Made by a program: the position numbers and the translations under genes. Below are positions 34,508-45,643 of a DNA stretch of 64,000 nucleotides, in pieces. The notes under the pieces are model-generated. The model had not been told where the DNA came from. It saw only the letters and a list, made by a program, of their open reading frames with translations, and made no database searches. Every line of letters starts with the position of its first letter. Positions within the stretch are counted from its first letter, which is position 1. The stretch comes from Fagopyrum homotropicum (taxonomy: Eukaryota; Streptophyta; Magnoliopsida; Caryophyllales; Polygonaceae). The stretch is from assembly GCA_033239125.1 (NCBI GenBank), contig BSWB01000003.1, positions 32,131,001 through 32,195,000 on the forward strand, read 5' to 3'.

Positions 34508-37500
34508 TTAGTAACTTCTGCCCCAATATGTCCATTTCTTTGCAGGCTTTCCTGAAGCGAAGCAAAGTGTTCCTGAAAAAGGACCAAATGTTTTGATTAA
34601 ACTCTGCTGTGTTACAATGAGAACATTAAAACAAACAAGATTCACAGAACCATACCTTCCTCCATCTCGGGCTGCTCAAATGGAGTACACAGTGTCTTTG
34701 CTGCACCAATCTCACCCTTTGTTCGTGCCTTGACATCTTTCTCAACTTCCTGCACAAGTTAGAAGATAGAAAAGATAGGAGATCATGTCAACCCAAGACT
34801 GCAAGCTACAATTTTATAAAAATAACTGCCTAATGATATGAAGTTGCTAGGTAACACTGAACAATAAGTATTGATGAATAACATTTAAGCACTGATATCA
34901 AGCTTGTGATTGAAGAGAAGAACCTACTACTTAGGGAAACTATGCAAAGTCCAAATAATTCGGCCTGATCTAAGAGTTTGACAATGTTCTCCACTTCAAA
35001 CAATGGATTTGATTACATTGTCAAACTGATTAAACGCCTACAAGAAGCTTAGACAGGTTTTGAGCTGATTTGGATTCTCTTGTTATAGATAACATTTAAT
35101 AATTGCTCTCAACTTAATGCTCGTTTTGTAGATCAATTTGGCAAAAAAAGGCTACAAAATATCATATCAAAAAAGAACTGCTGCTTAATTATTATCTGTC
35201 TTTGCTGGTAACGGTAGAAAAGAATTTTTTTTTGTCATCACTAAGAACAATATTATTCTAAGGATGTCTAAAAAATGCAATCGAGCTTATGATTGAAGAG
35301 TAGGTACAGTGTAAAATGTCCATTATCGTATGAAAACAAAGCCCAAACCTAGAGTTTATCGATCGATAGTTAGTCATTCCAAGCAAACTGTGATTGACAA
35401 ATGAAAGTATATTCTAAATTCTGAGAAGAGACTGTAATTACCTCCTCGTCACACCAAGGAGCCAAGATTAATTTCTTCTGTGCCAATGCTTCAGTAAACT
35501 CCTCCCAAGTCTTAGCGATCTTGATGCATGCATCTCTCTTCACTTTTGCAACATCAAAGAGATTCTGTTGAATCTTGGCTAGAATATCTTTTACTTGGTC
35601 AACCAGTTCAGCCATAGGTATATCCACCTTGTCAGAATTATCTCGGCGGACAACACGGACCTGCAATGTGTTAAATATTACTAAAGGTACTCATTCATGA
35701 AAATTTTATCTTATGACACTAGAGTCACATACTAGGGTAAAATCATAGGAAAAAATAGATGATACCGTGAAGATTGAAGAGCCTATCCATTTAATACATA
35801 CAAACCCTGCCTAGCTCATTTGAGTCACATAATTTCTCCCACAAACCAAACCAAAAATGAAGAGAACATAGATAATATATCCTCTACAAAGATTCTCATC
35901 CCTCAAAATCTATCTTGTATGGAGAAATTTGGAGTAGTTGGCCACGATGTTTGGTGGAAACTTCCGTAGAGAAACCAAAAGTGAACTACATGGGCCTAAT
36001 CAGCAATTCAAATAAATTTAAGTATGACTAGCAAGCAGTACACATACCTGACTCTTAGCCAAATCCTTTGGTCCAATCTCAATCCTCAAAGGAACACCTT
36101 TCATCTCCCAGTTTGAGTACTTCCAACCAGGTGAATAGTTATCTCTAAGATCAGCTTCAACTCGAATCCCTGCTTCACTCAAACTGTTAACAGTAGAAGT
36201 ACATGCATCAAAAATTGCTTGTGTATCTGCGTCTTTAAATGGGACAGGAACCACAATAACTTGAACAGCTGCTACTTTTGGTGGCAACACCAAGCCTTTG
36301 TCATCACCATGAACCATCACCATCACCCCAATCTGCAAAGAGTGCAAAATTGTAAGATTCGGCACATCCATAGTGTTTTCAAAAGTTCATTCAAGTGAAA
36401 GCACTCAAAACAAATGCAATTGAACTTACTGCCAAATAAGAATCACATTATATTGTATTCGAGTACATCAACATGAAATCATATTCTAAAGTAAGAGAAA
36501 CGCTAATTGAATAGAACTTGAAAGCCTTTTCATGGTCAGTGTTGAGGCATGCAAGAAAAAATACAGTAGAAACAGCTTACGGTTCGAGTACTGTATGCCC
36601 ATGAATTCTGCCAGACCATTTCCTTCTCTCGTTTTTCATTCTCAAAAGTTATTTCAAACATCTTAGCAAAATTTTGACCTAAGCAATGTGAAGTTGCGCC
36701 TTGAATGCCACGTCCTGTATTAGGGATAAAAGCCTGACAAAAAGGAAAACAAATTAAGCTTATATCAAAAGTGCAAACAAAAATCTAACATGTACGATTT
36801 GAAAAATAAAGAATTATTGTGCATGCCTCAACACTGGTTGTGTAATAGCCACCAGCAAATTTTTCCAGTTCACTCTTCTTTCCTTTGACCACGGGAACAG
36901 CCAAGTATTCTTCATAAATCTGTCTGTAGAGCTCCAATATGTCAAGAACCTGTTGCAATGGTAACAATAAACTATTATAGCTAATGCACCTTATGCATGT
37001 AATTGTCTTTCAGCAAATGAAAAACACTGTATTAAGTATTAACTACTAGGGAGGGAGATACCAAGGACCGGATAAGATTTGGAACTCGTAAGGTAATCCA
37101 AAAAATAAAATTGTAAGAAGCACTAGTGCTGCAGTGCACACCTCATTATGAAGTCAACAATGAATGATACTAGCATATTCAACTAGCTCCATCATTAGTA
37201 TCACATATATCATTCAAACTAAGAAAACAATCAACTGCGTCATGATTTGTTATGGACAAAAAGAACAATGAGAATGGGAAGCGTGCAAAAACCAGTATAT
37301 AAGCAAAACAAATTCAAGTTCGGAGTAATACCTCAGCATCTGCTTCTTCTTGTGTTGCAAAAGCTGTGTGACCTTCTTGCCAAAGAAATTCTCTACTCCT
37401 ACAAACATAAAGCATGTTTAGATTAGATGTGTAGAAGAATGTATGTAGCTCCACTTTACCATTAGACATGACATGAAACATAGCAAACATTACCAGATGT

Positions 37501-38930
37501 AGAAGAGCTAAGTCACTATATTATAAAGTCTACCAAAAGTAGATTATGGTTTATTAGCTTAATAATGTAATTCACACCACTCACTGAAATAGATCAAGTA
37601 CCTGATAAAAGGAGTGGGATTGCTGAATTCCCATCGAACAACATTGCACCACTGATTAAGCCTTAAAGGTAAATCACGGTGACCCCTAATCCACTTGGAG
37701 TAATATGGATACATGACAGTCTCACTTGTGGGACGGATAGCTATAGGAACTTCCAAGTCAGATTCTCCCGACTTTGTCACCCAAGCAACCTAAATGAATA
37801 GAATAACATAAAAATAAATAAAAATGAAAGAGCTACGTCACGTATTCAAAGAAAGGGTGAGGCATAGGCAAGAGAACAAATAAGAAACCTATTCGAAAAA
37901 TAACGTGTCAAATTATTCCAAACAAAATGATTCCTTATGACAAGAGACAAGACAAACATCAGAAAAATAAGCTTAATCCAGTATCACAGGATTGGATAAG
38001 GGACTTCTCCTTCCAATGGAAACTCACCGTATCCTAAACACTGTATAAAAAATCTTACCTCTGGAGCAAACCCCTCTATATGGTCCTTCTCCTTTTCGAG
38101 TACACCTGGGGAAACAAAGAGAGGGAAATAGCAATTCTTGATTTTCATCTTCTTTATCTCTGCGTCAAAAAATGTCTGCAAGTGAGACAAATGAACTAAC
38201 ATCAGCATAGTTCAACAAAAGGTATTAGGGGAGTTAATCAACAGTTCAATGCACACATCTCATTATGATGGATTCGTTATATTTATTTGATTAAGCTCCT
38301 GTTATAACATTGTGTAAGAAATGTCGCAATATGAAAAGGGTTATACTATGATCGGCTCATTATAAGTTGGATACAGCCTGCAGGGCAGTTCCATCACTAT
38401 CCAAACACTTGATAGAGGTGGCAGTAACATCATCATATATTGCTTACTACTAGACTTTATTATACAGAAAAAAATAGCACTTCGGTGAACCTAATCCATC
38501 AACTGAAAACAATCCAAAACTCACTTGCATGATCTCCCAAATGGACATGGTCCAAGGGCGAAGAATGTAACATCCAGAAATATCGTAATATTCTATCATC
38601 TCAGCGTTGACGACCACCTGCAGAAACAGCAAACCATCACTTCCGATACAAATCCCACTCACAAAACACTAACTAGACAAGATCTAAGTATTTAAAGAGT
38701 TACCTCAGAATACCACTCCCCAAAATTATCATCCTTCTTGTAAGTCAAACCAAGACCAGTCTCCTTCTTGACCTCTTTCTTCTTCCCTCCTGAATCAACC
38801 GGTAAGGACATAGGAAAATCACAATTTCCACAACATCAAAAATAATAATAACAATTTCAGGTGACAAAAAGTCAAAAACTCCAAACATACCAGCTTTAGC
38901 GCCGGCATTCCCTTTCCCGGTACTCGCCAT
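34508..38930 (-). CDS. Prolyl-tRNA synthetase, cytosolic eukaryote/archaeal type, 509 aa
   Basis: Coding exons in reading order: 38930-38891, 38789-38704, 38617-38525, 38175-38059, 37789-37602, 37398-37332, 36949-36827, 36733-36581, 36332-36048, 35660-35442, 34749-34656, 34572-34508. The joined frame is 509 codons plus stop. The enzyme charges tRNA-Pro with proline in translation. A short Lys/Gly-rich N terminus leads to the class II core: YYDISGCYILRPWTMSIWEI, KNCYFPLFVSPGVLEKEKDH, the proline/ATP site AIRPTSETVMYPYYSKWI, motif 2 WCNVVRWEFSNPTPFIRS, and GATSHCLGQNFAKMFEI with TIGVMVMVHGDDKGLVLPP for motif 3. The anticodon-binding domain (VIVVPVPFKD, DLRDNYSPGWKYSNWEMKG) and the ProRS C-terminal domain ending WTYWGRSY complete it. 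Plants keep this enzyme separate from glutamyl-tRNA synthetase, and length and ends match that form. The intron after exon 7 (36826-36734) uses a GC donor. All other introns are GT-AG. Confidence 0.95.
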
Positions 38931-39290
38931 ATCTGATCGGGAATCTGAAAAGGCAATGAACAAATCGGTAACAGATGACAATACAGGTCTGAAGTTTCAA
39001 TTGATGGTGACTAGTGCAGAAATCAGTAAAGACAGTATACCTAAATCGGTGAAAACAAGAAGAAAAACAGATCTAGCTTGATTGTGATATAGAGTCTTGA
39101 TTCTAAGAAGCTGGAAGCAGGTGAGAAGAGATTGAGAAGGTATCGTACCTGAAGAGAGTAAGCGCCGGCGAGAAGAAATATGGGATGAGGGAGATAAGAA
39201 AATGAGAAGAAGCGAAATGGAAACCCTCGTTAAAGCAGCAACGGCTACGGTCTGACAAGTCTCAACTCCACTCTCTCTCCACTCCCGCCC
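38931..39290 (-). promoter_or_regulatory. 5' UTR of ProRS with an intron
   Basis: Reading on the minus strand, a donor CAG/GTACGA at 39149-39148 and an acceptor TTTTCAG ending at 38945 bracket a likely UTR intron of about 200 bp, placing 14 bases of leader exon before the ATG at 38930. A pyrimidine-rich stretch above 39200 fits a transcription start region. Confidence 0.55.
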
Positions 39291-39350
39291 TAAGAAAAAG
39301 AAAAAGGAAATAAAAGGAAAACAAAGACAACATTTTAGTGAGCTATTCAC

Positions 39351-40480
39351 TCCAAAACTAGATTACTGTATGCTTGAGTTTTGTCTAATTAAAAAGTATT
39401 ATATTTATATTTTAATATATAATTGAATATTAATTTGTAATAATATTAATCAATATTACTAATATTTGTGAGATTAAATTATAGTAATGTAATAAATGAA
39501 AGGATATAATTAAAATTTTATTACAAAGCTTAGTGTTGGATTATTATATTTATACCTCATTATATTGTTACATAACCGAAAGATATAAAAAATAAATAGA
39601 AAAATAAATGACAGTGAAGAGAGTATTTTTTTATTCTCAATGATATCGCGTACTTATATAAAGCTAGAACAACAAAGTTTGATTTAATTTTAAATTTTAA
39701 AAATGTGCAAATTTGAATTTGACTTCTATGACGTTAAAGAATCAACTTCACGTGAAGTTGATTCAAACTAAACCATTGATTTAGATCAAATATTTTTATC
39801 TTATAGTTTGTAATAGAATGAAATAATTTATTTTCAAATACAAAATACACATTGCCTGTAACTATTTATAAAAAAAAAATCCACACAAAAAAAAATTCCG
39901 TTACCAAAATACCACCTTGTGTCAAAATACCATCAGTTTACCGTCTTGTGGGCCCCACTTTATAATAAAATAATAATTTCCTTCAGTTTTTGTATTTTCA
40001 ATTTTTGAATGTATTTTGTTTTTTTTTTAGTTTGTATTATTTACTTAACCAATACAAAAGTACATAGCCATCTCTCTCTCTCTATATATATAGTGTTAAT
40101 AAAAATAATTAGTTGGTTAAAAACTTGTAACACATTTGTTTAATTCAGACTCACAAAAGTTAAGTTCAACTCTTTTTTATAAAAATTTGTTATGTTATAT
40201 GTTGTAAATACTAAACAGTTGTTGTGTATGATAAAATGGGTTTTTTATTTTAAAATATTTTAGGAAAAATTTGGCCTACTAGGCCTTTTTCAGTTTTTAT
40301 TAAAGAAAGTGTACCCCAAATTTTTTACTGTTCAAGTCATATTATTGGGGTAAATTATTCACTTACAATCATCCCGCTCATTTTCTTCAACTTCGTTTAC
40401 GTTATACCAGAGAAGAGAGAAACCGTTCGCGACTCCTCAACTTCAACTCTCATCTTCCTCAATCTCTCTCGTAATCTCCA
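39351..40480. other. AT-rich intergenic region between ProRS and the DUF1985 gene
   Basis: No gene seen. It holds a CT/TA microsatellite at 40071-40092 and a long perfect palindrome described separately. The two flanking genes are transcribed divergently, so both promoters lie here. Confidence 0.5.
39739..39764. repeat. 26-bp perfect palindrome centred on a G-box
   Basis: Each 13-base arm reads GAATCAACTTCAC and the centre forms CACGTG, the core of bZIP/bHLH binding sites. It lies about 450 bp upstream of the probable ProRS transcript start. Confidence 0.85.
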
Positions 40481-40613
40481 TTTTCTTCAACTTTGATTCC
40501 TTCTTCGTCTATTTCCGGCCATCTCCTTCACTTGTTTTGTGATTTTCGCCTTCGTTTTTACCCCAAACACATCAGAATCATTTCGATTTTTATAAGCCCT
40601 AAGAAAGTGAAAA

Positions 40614-42336
40614 TGTCGACTCGATCAAAGGTCGCTGCTAACCAATCTTCTTGTGATGATCCTACCTTCAACCTTCTAACTCCTACGCCTCCTTTACCTG
40701 TTGAAGATGCCATAACAAACGAAGGAGATGTTTCTGTGTGTCTCATGATGAATCAGGCCTTCAAATTGTATTATCTGGTGGTGCTCCAACACTTGATATA
40801 CATGTGGTTAGTATTGCTTTGATACTCTTTCATGTTTTATGGTATTATAGTTTCTGGTATTTGTTCATATTAGGGTTTGTAAGTTTAATCATCATTTCTG
40901 GTATTTGTTTTGATATGATTTGTTCTATGTTTTGTTTTGTCTTTATATTTACATGAGTTTTCTGGTATGTTTGTATGTTATTAGATTTTCTGGTTTGTTA
41001 TTGGTTTCAAGTTTTCTAGTATATGCTTTAGTTTAAGATTCTAGTATGTGTTTATTGTTAGGGTTCTGGTATTGCATGTTGATGTATTACTTTCTGATAT
41101 CTTTTATGGTATTTGTTCATATGAGGTTTTTGGTTTAATGTTTTCTGGTATTTGCTTTATTTTAAGATTCTGGTATGTGTTTCTGGTTAGGGTTTCTGGT
41201 ATTGCATGTTGATGTATTACTTTTTGGTATCTTTTCTGGTATTTATTCATATGAGGTTTAATGTTTTCTAGTATTAGATGTTCTAGTATGTTATTTGTTT
41301 TATGTTGTGTCTGATCATGAAACAAGTTTTTAAGTTTATTTATTAATGTTTTCAGGCATTTGTTCATATGAGGTTTTTATATTACTTTCTAGTATTTCAT
41401 GTTTATGTATATATTGATATTATTTTCTGGTATGTTTACACAGGTTGTTGAGGAAAATGTTAGTGATGGACATGAAGAGTCCTTTGTAAGTTGAATGCCT
41501 AATATGAGTTTTTGGTTTGTTGTTGTAATGTTTTTCTTGTATTAACAATCTTGTTTCCTTTACTAGTTAATGTACAGATTCGATGACAACCCAAAATACG
41601 AGGCATCACGGATAACTGTTTAATCTCGTGTAAATATGGTCAATTTTTTACTTGAAGGGTTGGATGTCAATGGGCAACAATTGTTCAAGAACTCTATTTT
41701 TTCAGACGTCATCTCCCTTTGTACAAATCTTAAACCTTCCAACCAATTAATACACTTCATGCTTCTGCATGAGGTGAAAACTGACCGCAAACACTCAATG
41801 TGGTTTGCAATCAACAAAACTCTGCTTAGGTATTTATTAACTGTACACCCAACCTTTTTAGTTCAGTTTGGTACCTCCATTCCACTTTCTATTGTTAATG
41901 TGTTTATTTCTTTTTTTGTTATATATTTTTGTTCATAAGGTTTGGCTTAAGCGAGTTTTCTGAAATTACCGGCCTTGAGTGTCGGTTCCATGTGTACAAT
42001 GAAGAAGAAAATGTCGACATGAAGGAGTTGTTCGGCATCCCCAGGTGTAAATTGGAGCATTTGGAGAAAAAATATTCAAAACTGAAAAAGAATGATGAAA
42101 GGAAATTCAAGATGACTCTGCTGCTGTTTATTGAATTTGTTTTGTTTGGGAATGACAAGAAGAAGTTTGTCTCCAATCTTCGGCTTTTCCTTCTGAAGGA
42201 CATGGATGCCTTTAATTCTTATCCAGGGGGGCACCTTGTCTTCAATAAGACACTTGACAACCCCAGGGATTGCGAGCCAACAAAGTTTAAGGCATCAAGA
42301 AATTACTGTCTTTTTGGTTTTCCTTTGGCATTCCAG
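40614..42336 (+). pseudogene. DUF1985-type gene, 5' half, decayed and cut by a retrotransposon
   Basis: Exons 40614 to about 40803, 41444-41485, 41567-41829 and 41940-42336 have proper acceptor and donor sites. The last one carries the DUF1985 signature: FGLSEFSEITGLECRF, ELFGIPRCKLEHLEKKY, LLLFIEFVLFGND and FNSYPGGHLVFNKTL. DUF1985 occurs in plants mainly in Ulp1-protease-like genes carried by Mutator-like transposons, so mobile origin is likely. Exon 1 needs a 2-base correction near 40736 to stay in frame and exon 3 has an in-frame TAA at 41623-41625. After the donor at 42336 the intron runs into a Ty3 LTR at 42572, so any peptidase part lies beyond the window or is lost. Confidence 0.65.
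40849..41443 (+). repeat. Degenerate tandem repeats in the first intron of the DUF1985 gene
   Basis: The word TTCTGGTAT and variants recur throughout. One longer unit is clear: 'tctggtattgcatgttgatg' begins at about 41060 and again at about 41192, giving a period near 135 bp, with 'atttgttcatatgaggttt' in each unit. The same word appears in the later intron at 42350-42545. Confidence 0.7.
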
Positions 42337-42571
42337 GTATGTTTTTGGTTTTTCATTTATGTGCCTCTGGTATGGTTATATTTGGTATTTTTGTTATGGC
42401 TTACGTTTCTAGTATGATTGGTTTTCATTTATGTTCCTCTAATATGAGTAATTAGTTACCATAAATGTTAATTTTGTGATTTTATGGTATGCTTTATTAT
42501 TGCATTAGCATTTCTGGTATATGTTTCTGGTTTGTGTTTCTTGTATTTTGTTTCCATGTATTAAATTCTGG

Positions 42572-45385
42572 TGTAATAACCGGAATATTTTTGTTCTGAT
42601 TATTTTCAAGTTAAACCGGATTTATATCGGTTTGGACTTTTCTTCGTTGCCTTAACTTTTTAGGGGATTTTGAACTCATGTTTTCTTCGATGTTTTTATT
42701 ATTTTATGCGAGGTTTTTACTCACACAAATTACCCGGAACCGATCTACCTCTTCTTATCCATCAATAGAGTTAGATCCTTTAAGTTAAACTTTTCGGGCC
42801 CAATAAGCTTGCCATCCGGGTCCATTAAGCTTGTCAGCTGGCCCACTTCATTGATGATTGTATGACAACAATTATTCTCCTCCTTGCTCTTACGGGAAGC
42901 CTAACCCTAGCAGCCTCCTACAGTTGCCGTACCGGCCCGTACGTCAAACCTCTCCTCTCGCTCACGCTACCCATGTCGCTCTCTCTCCCCCTCGATGTTG
43001 CAACCGCCCATGTGCAGTAGCAACAACCGAACCTTCCTCTCCGTCGACATTAGCAGCACGGCTACCGCTCCTTCCTGCACGCATCGCCACAACAACCGGC
43101 CCTTGGACACAACAACAACCTCCTTCCATTTCCTACACTTTGTCAGCATTCTCAGTGCACGGACGTCCTCTTCTCGGAACCAGCAAGGCGGCACAAGCTT
43201 CTCCTTCCTTCTGCACGGAAGCGACTCAGCGGGAGACCTCTCCCTTGTGGCTGCAACCGCCAAGAGACGCAGCTGCAGGTGTGTCACGTGGGGTGATCGC
43301 AACCCTAGTTCACAACCGCGACTTCATCTTTGCTTTTGTGACTGGATCCCGTCTTCATCTTTGCTTCCGTACACTCGAGCACATCAAGTCTCACACGTCC
43401 GGTAAGGACCTCAACCCTCTTCCTTACATTACCCTCTTTGTGTTGTGTTGATGAGACCACCCATCTATGTCTTTAGACCTCCATAACAGCCATGGAAGAT
43501 GACTAGAAGAGCTGTTACATTTATGAGTTTTTAGAGTTGACGAGCAGTCAACTTCAGGTCCAGATTTGAGTAAGTTATACTCCTCTTTTGCTGTTGAATT
43601 TTGGATATGTTGTAGTCAGTAGTACATAGTAGATTACACTAAAATTTGGGAAGAATCGGAGTTACGGTTTGAGAGTTATAATGTTCCAAAGTTGACGTCT
43701 CAGGCCGTTTATATAAATGTGCCGAGTGTTGGGAAAAACAACAGATGATGCTGTTTTGTGAGATGGTTTTGAATAAGCTCTTGATCTCCGTTGGGCTTGA
43801 ATTTTGGATATGATATAGTTGACATATTGTGTAGAACATATTAAAATTTGGGAGGAATCCAGCGAATGGTTTGGGATTTAGGATTTTTCAAAGATTGGGT
43901 CGTACACAGTTTTTCTGTTGTGCTGAAATTTCTAAGTGTTGAGGAAAGGTGCTTGTGATGTAGTTTTCTGAGATAGTTTTAAATAGGCTTTTGATCTCCT
44001 TTGCTGATGAATTTTGGATATATTATAGATAAGATTTCATAGTAGAACAAACTGAAATTTGAGAGGAATCCGAGTTGCAGTTTAAGAGTTATGGCGTCCC
44101 AAATTAGAGACCTTGAGCTGTTTTTCCAGCATTGATTTTTGACTAAGTATAGAAACATTGTAGTGTAGTAGCCAACTTTAAGGAGTTTTGTAGAAGGGAT
44201 AGTTGAACAGTTTTAGAAAATTCTTGCTCCTATGAGTATATTAGATATCATAGATAATTTAGAGATTTATTTTAGAATTTTTATAAATTTATTTTAATTT
44301 CATATTTGAAGTTGTAGTTGGACCTTAGTGATTTTTCGGGAAATAGAAAAGTGGGTAGTTTCTCTAGTTGTTACCTAAAATCATCCTAGAGAGTAGAATA
44401 TGGTTAGTTAGCATCAAATAAGAATTTAAGTACGTATTTCGGGTTTTTGGAAGTTCCGGGACCAAGGATAAAATAGTCATTTTACCACAAATTGGTACTG
44501 TATTAAATTCTGTTCTAATAGGATCTACTACCTTATAATTCTTAGCTTCTAATTACCTAGAAAGTGTGCTGACACACTTGCCTCCTTTGACAGGCAACCG
44601 TGTTATACAGTTACAGATTGAGTTGTGATTAAGAGAGTCGAGATCTGATTCAGGTAAGTCCACGGACTTACTTAGCTGACTTCTTGTATGAGTGTAATGT
44701 GTATGAGTGATGTTTGTTAGTTATGATGAACAACAAAACCGGATTAGGCTGACTTTATTATTTACGTAATTGACCCAAGTGTATGATAACGGGTCGTGAC
44801 ATCATCTGCCTAGCTCTTGCGAGAGTCTAGGAGGTTCCCTACGACCAGTCCAATCAGGTAGACGGTCAGATGCATTAGTACCATTCCGCGTTGGTAAACG
44901 GGGACAAGGGCGAGGTTTGGGATTCCCTCGTGTCACAAAATAAGTATCATTGGTAATAACCTATCACCTAATTAAAGATAATAATAGGATTGAGTGTTGC
45001 ATGTTGATTGGGTATGTTGTGTGTTTGTTCTTTTACCTTTATCCTTATGCATAGAATGTTAGCTAACGGTTTTATACCGTTTGTAGATGCCTTGCAGGTT
45101 AAGACAATTGTAGAGAGATCTGGAGGAAATGGTCAGCCGGGTCCACGTACTCATTTAGTTGGGGACGGAAATGTCTTATGTTCTTCATATGCGTCGTTTT
45201 AGTATCATTTCTTGTAAGGCTGATACATATTCTCCATGTATATATTGTTTAAAGTTTTCAAATGTTTTAAATACTTTTGTGCCTTGTTGTAAGATTCATG
45301 TAAAATTGTTGTCAAACTAAGGTCGGGACCCATTGTGAGGTCCTAACCAGTAGCTCCCCGAGTTCTCAGAATTTGGGGTGTTACA
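42572..45385 (+). repeat. 5' LTR of the outer Ty3 element
   Basis: 2,814 bp from TGTAATAACCGG to GGGGTGTTACA. It contains the family hairpin/splice-donor motif at 44652-44676, the 'gtgtatgataacgggtcg' block near 44776 and the GTTAGCTAACGG-type block near 45058. 42880-43330 is C-rich, with overlapping frames on both strands that are probably leader sequence. Confidence 0.9.
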
Positions 45386-45388
45386 ATG

Positions 45389-45400
45389 TGGTATCAGAGC
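45389..45400 (+). other. Primer-binding site of the outer element
   Basis: TGGTATCAGAGC, complementary to the 3' end of initiator tRNA-Met, three bases after the 5' LTR. Confidence 0.9.
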
Positions 45401-45643
45401 TCTAGGTTGGCAACAATGGCACTTGAAATCTTCTGAAAGACCGAATGTATAAATAACTAGAACCCGAAAGGGGTCTAAAATTTTCAAAACGGATTTCTGT
45501 TTTAACAAACACGCATAGTCGGGTTGTTGGGTTAGTAGTACGTCGGACCACCATCGCTCTCCGTGGATCTCTGCAACTTGGATCGATAGGAGTTAGTTAT
45601 ATACATGTGTATGCTTAGCTTGTTAGTATCCTAAAGGATATTT

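Noticed and set aside
42858..43451. 197-codon frame, with an overlapping 111-codon frame on the other strand
   Set aside because: It lies wholly inside an LTR and the equivalent region in the partner LTR (59000-59600) is frame-broken, so it is leader sequence rather than a gene.
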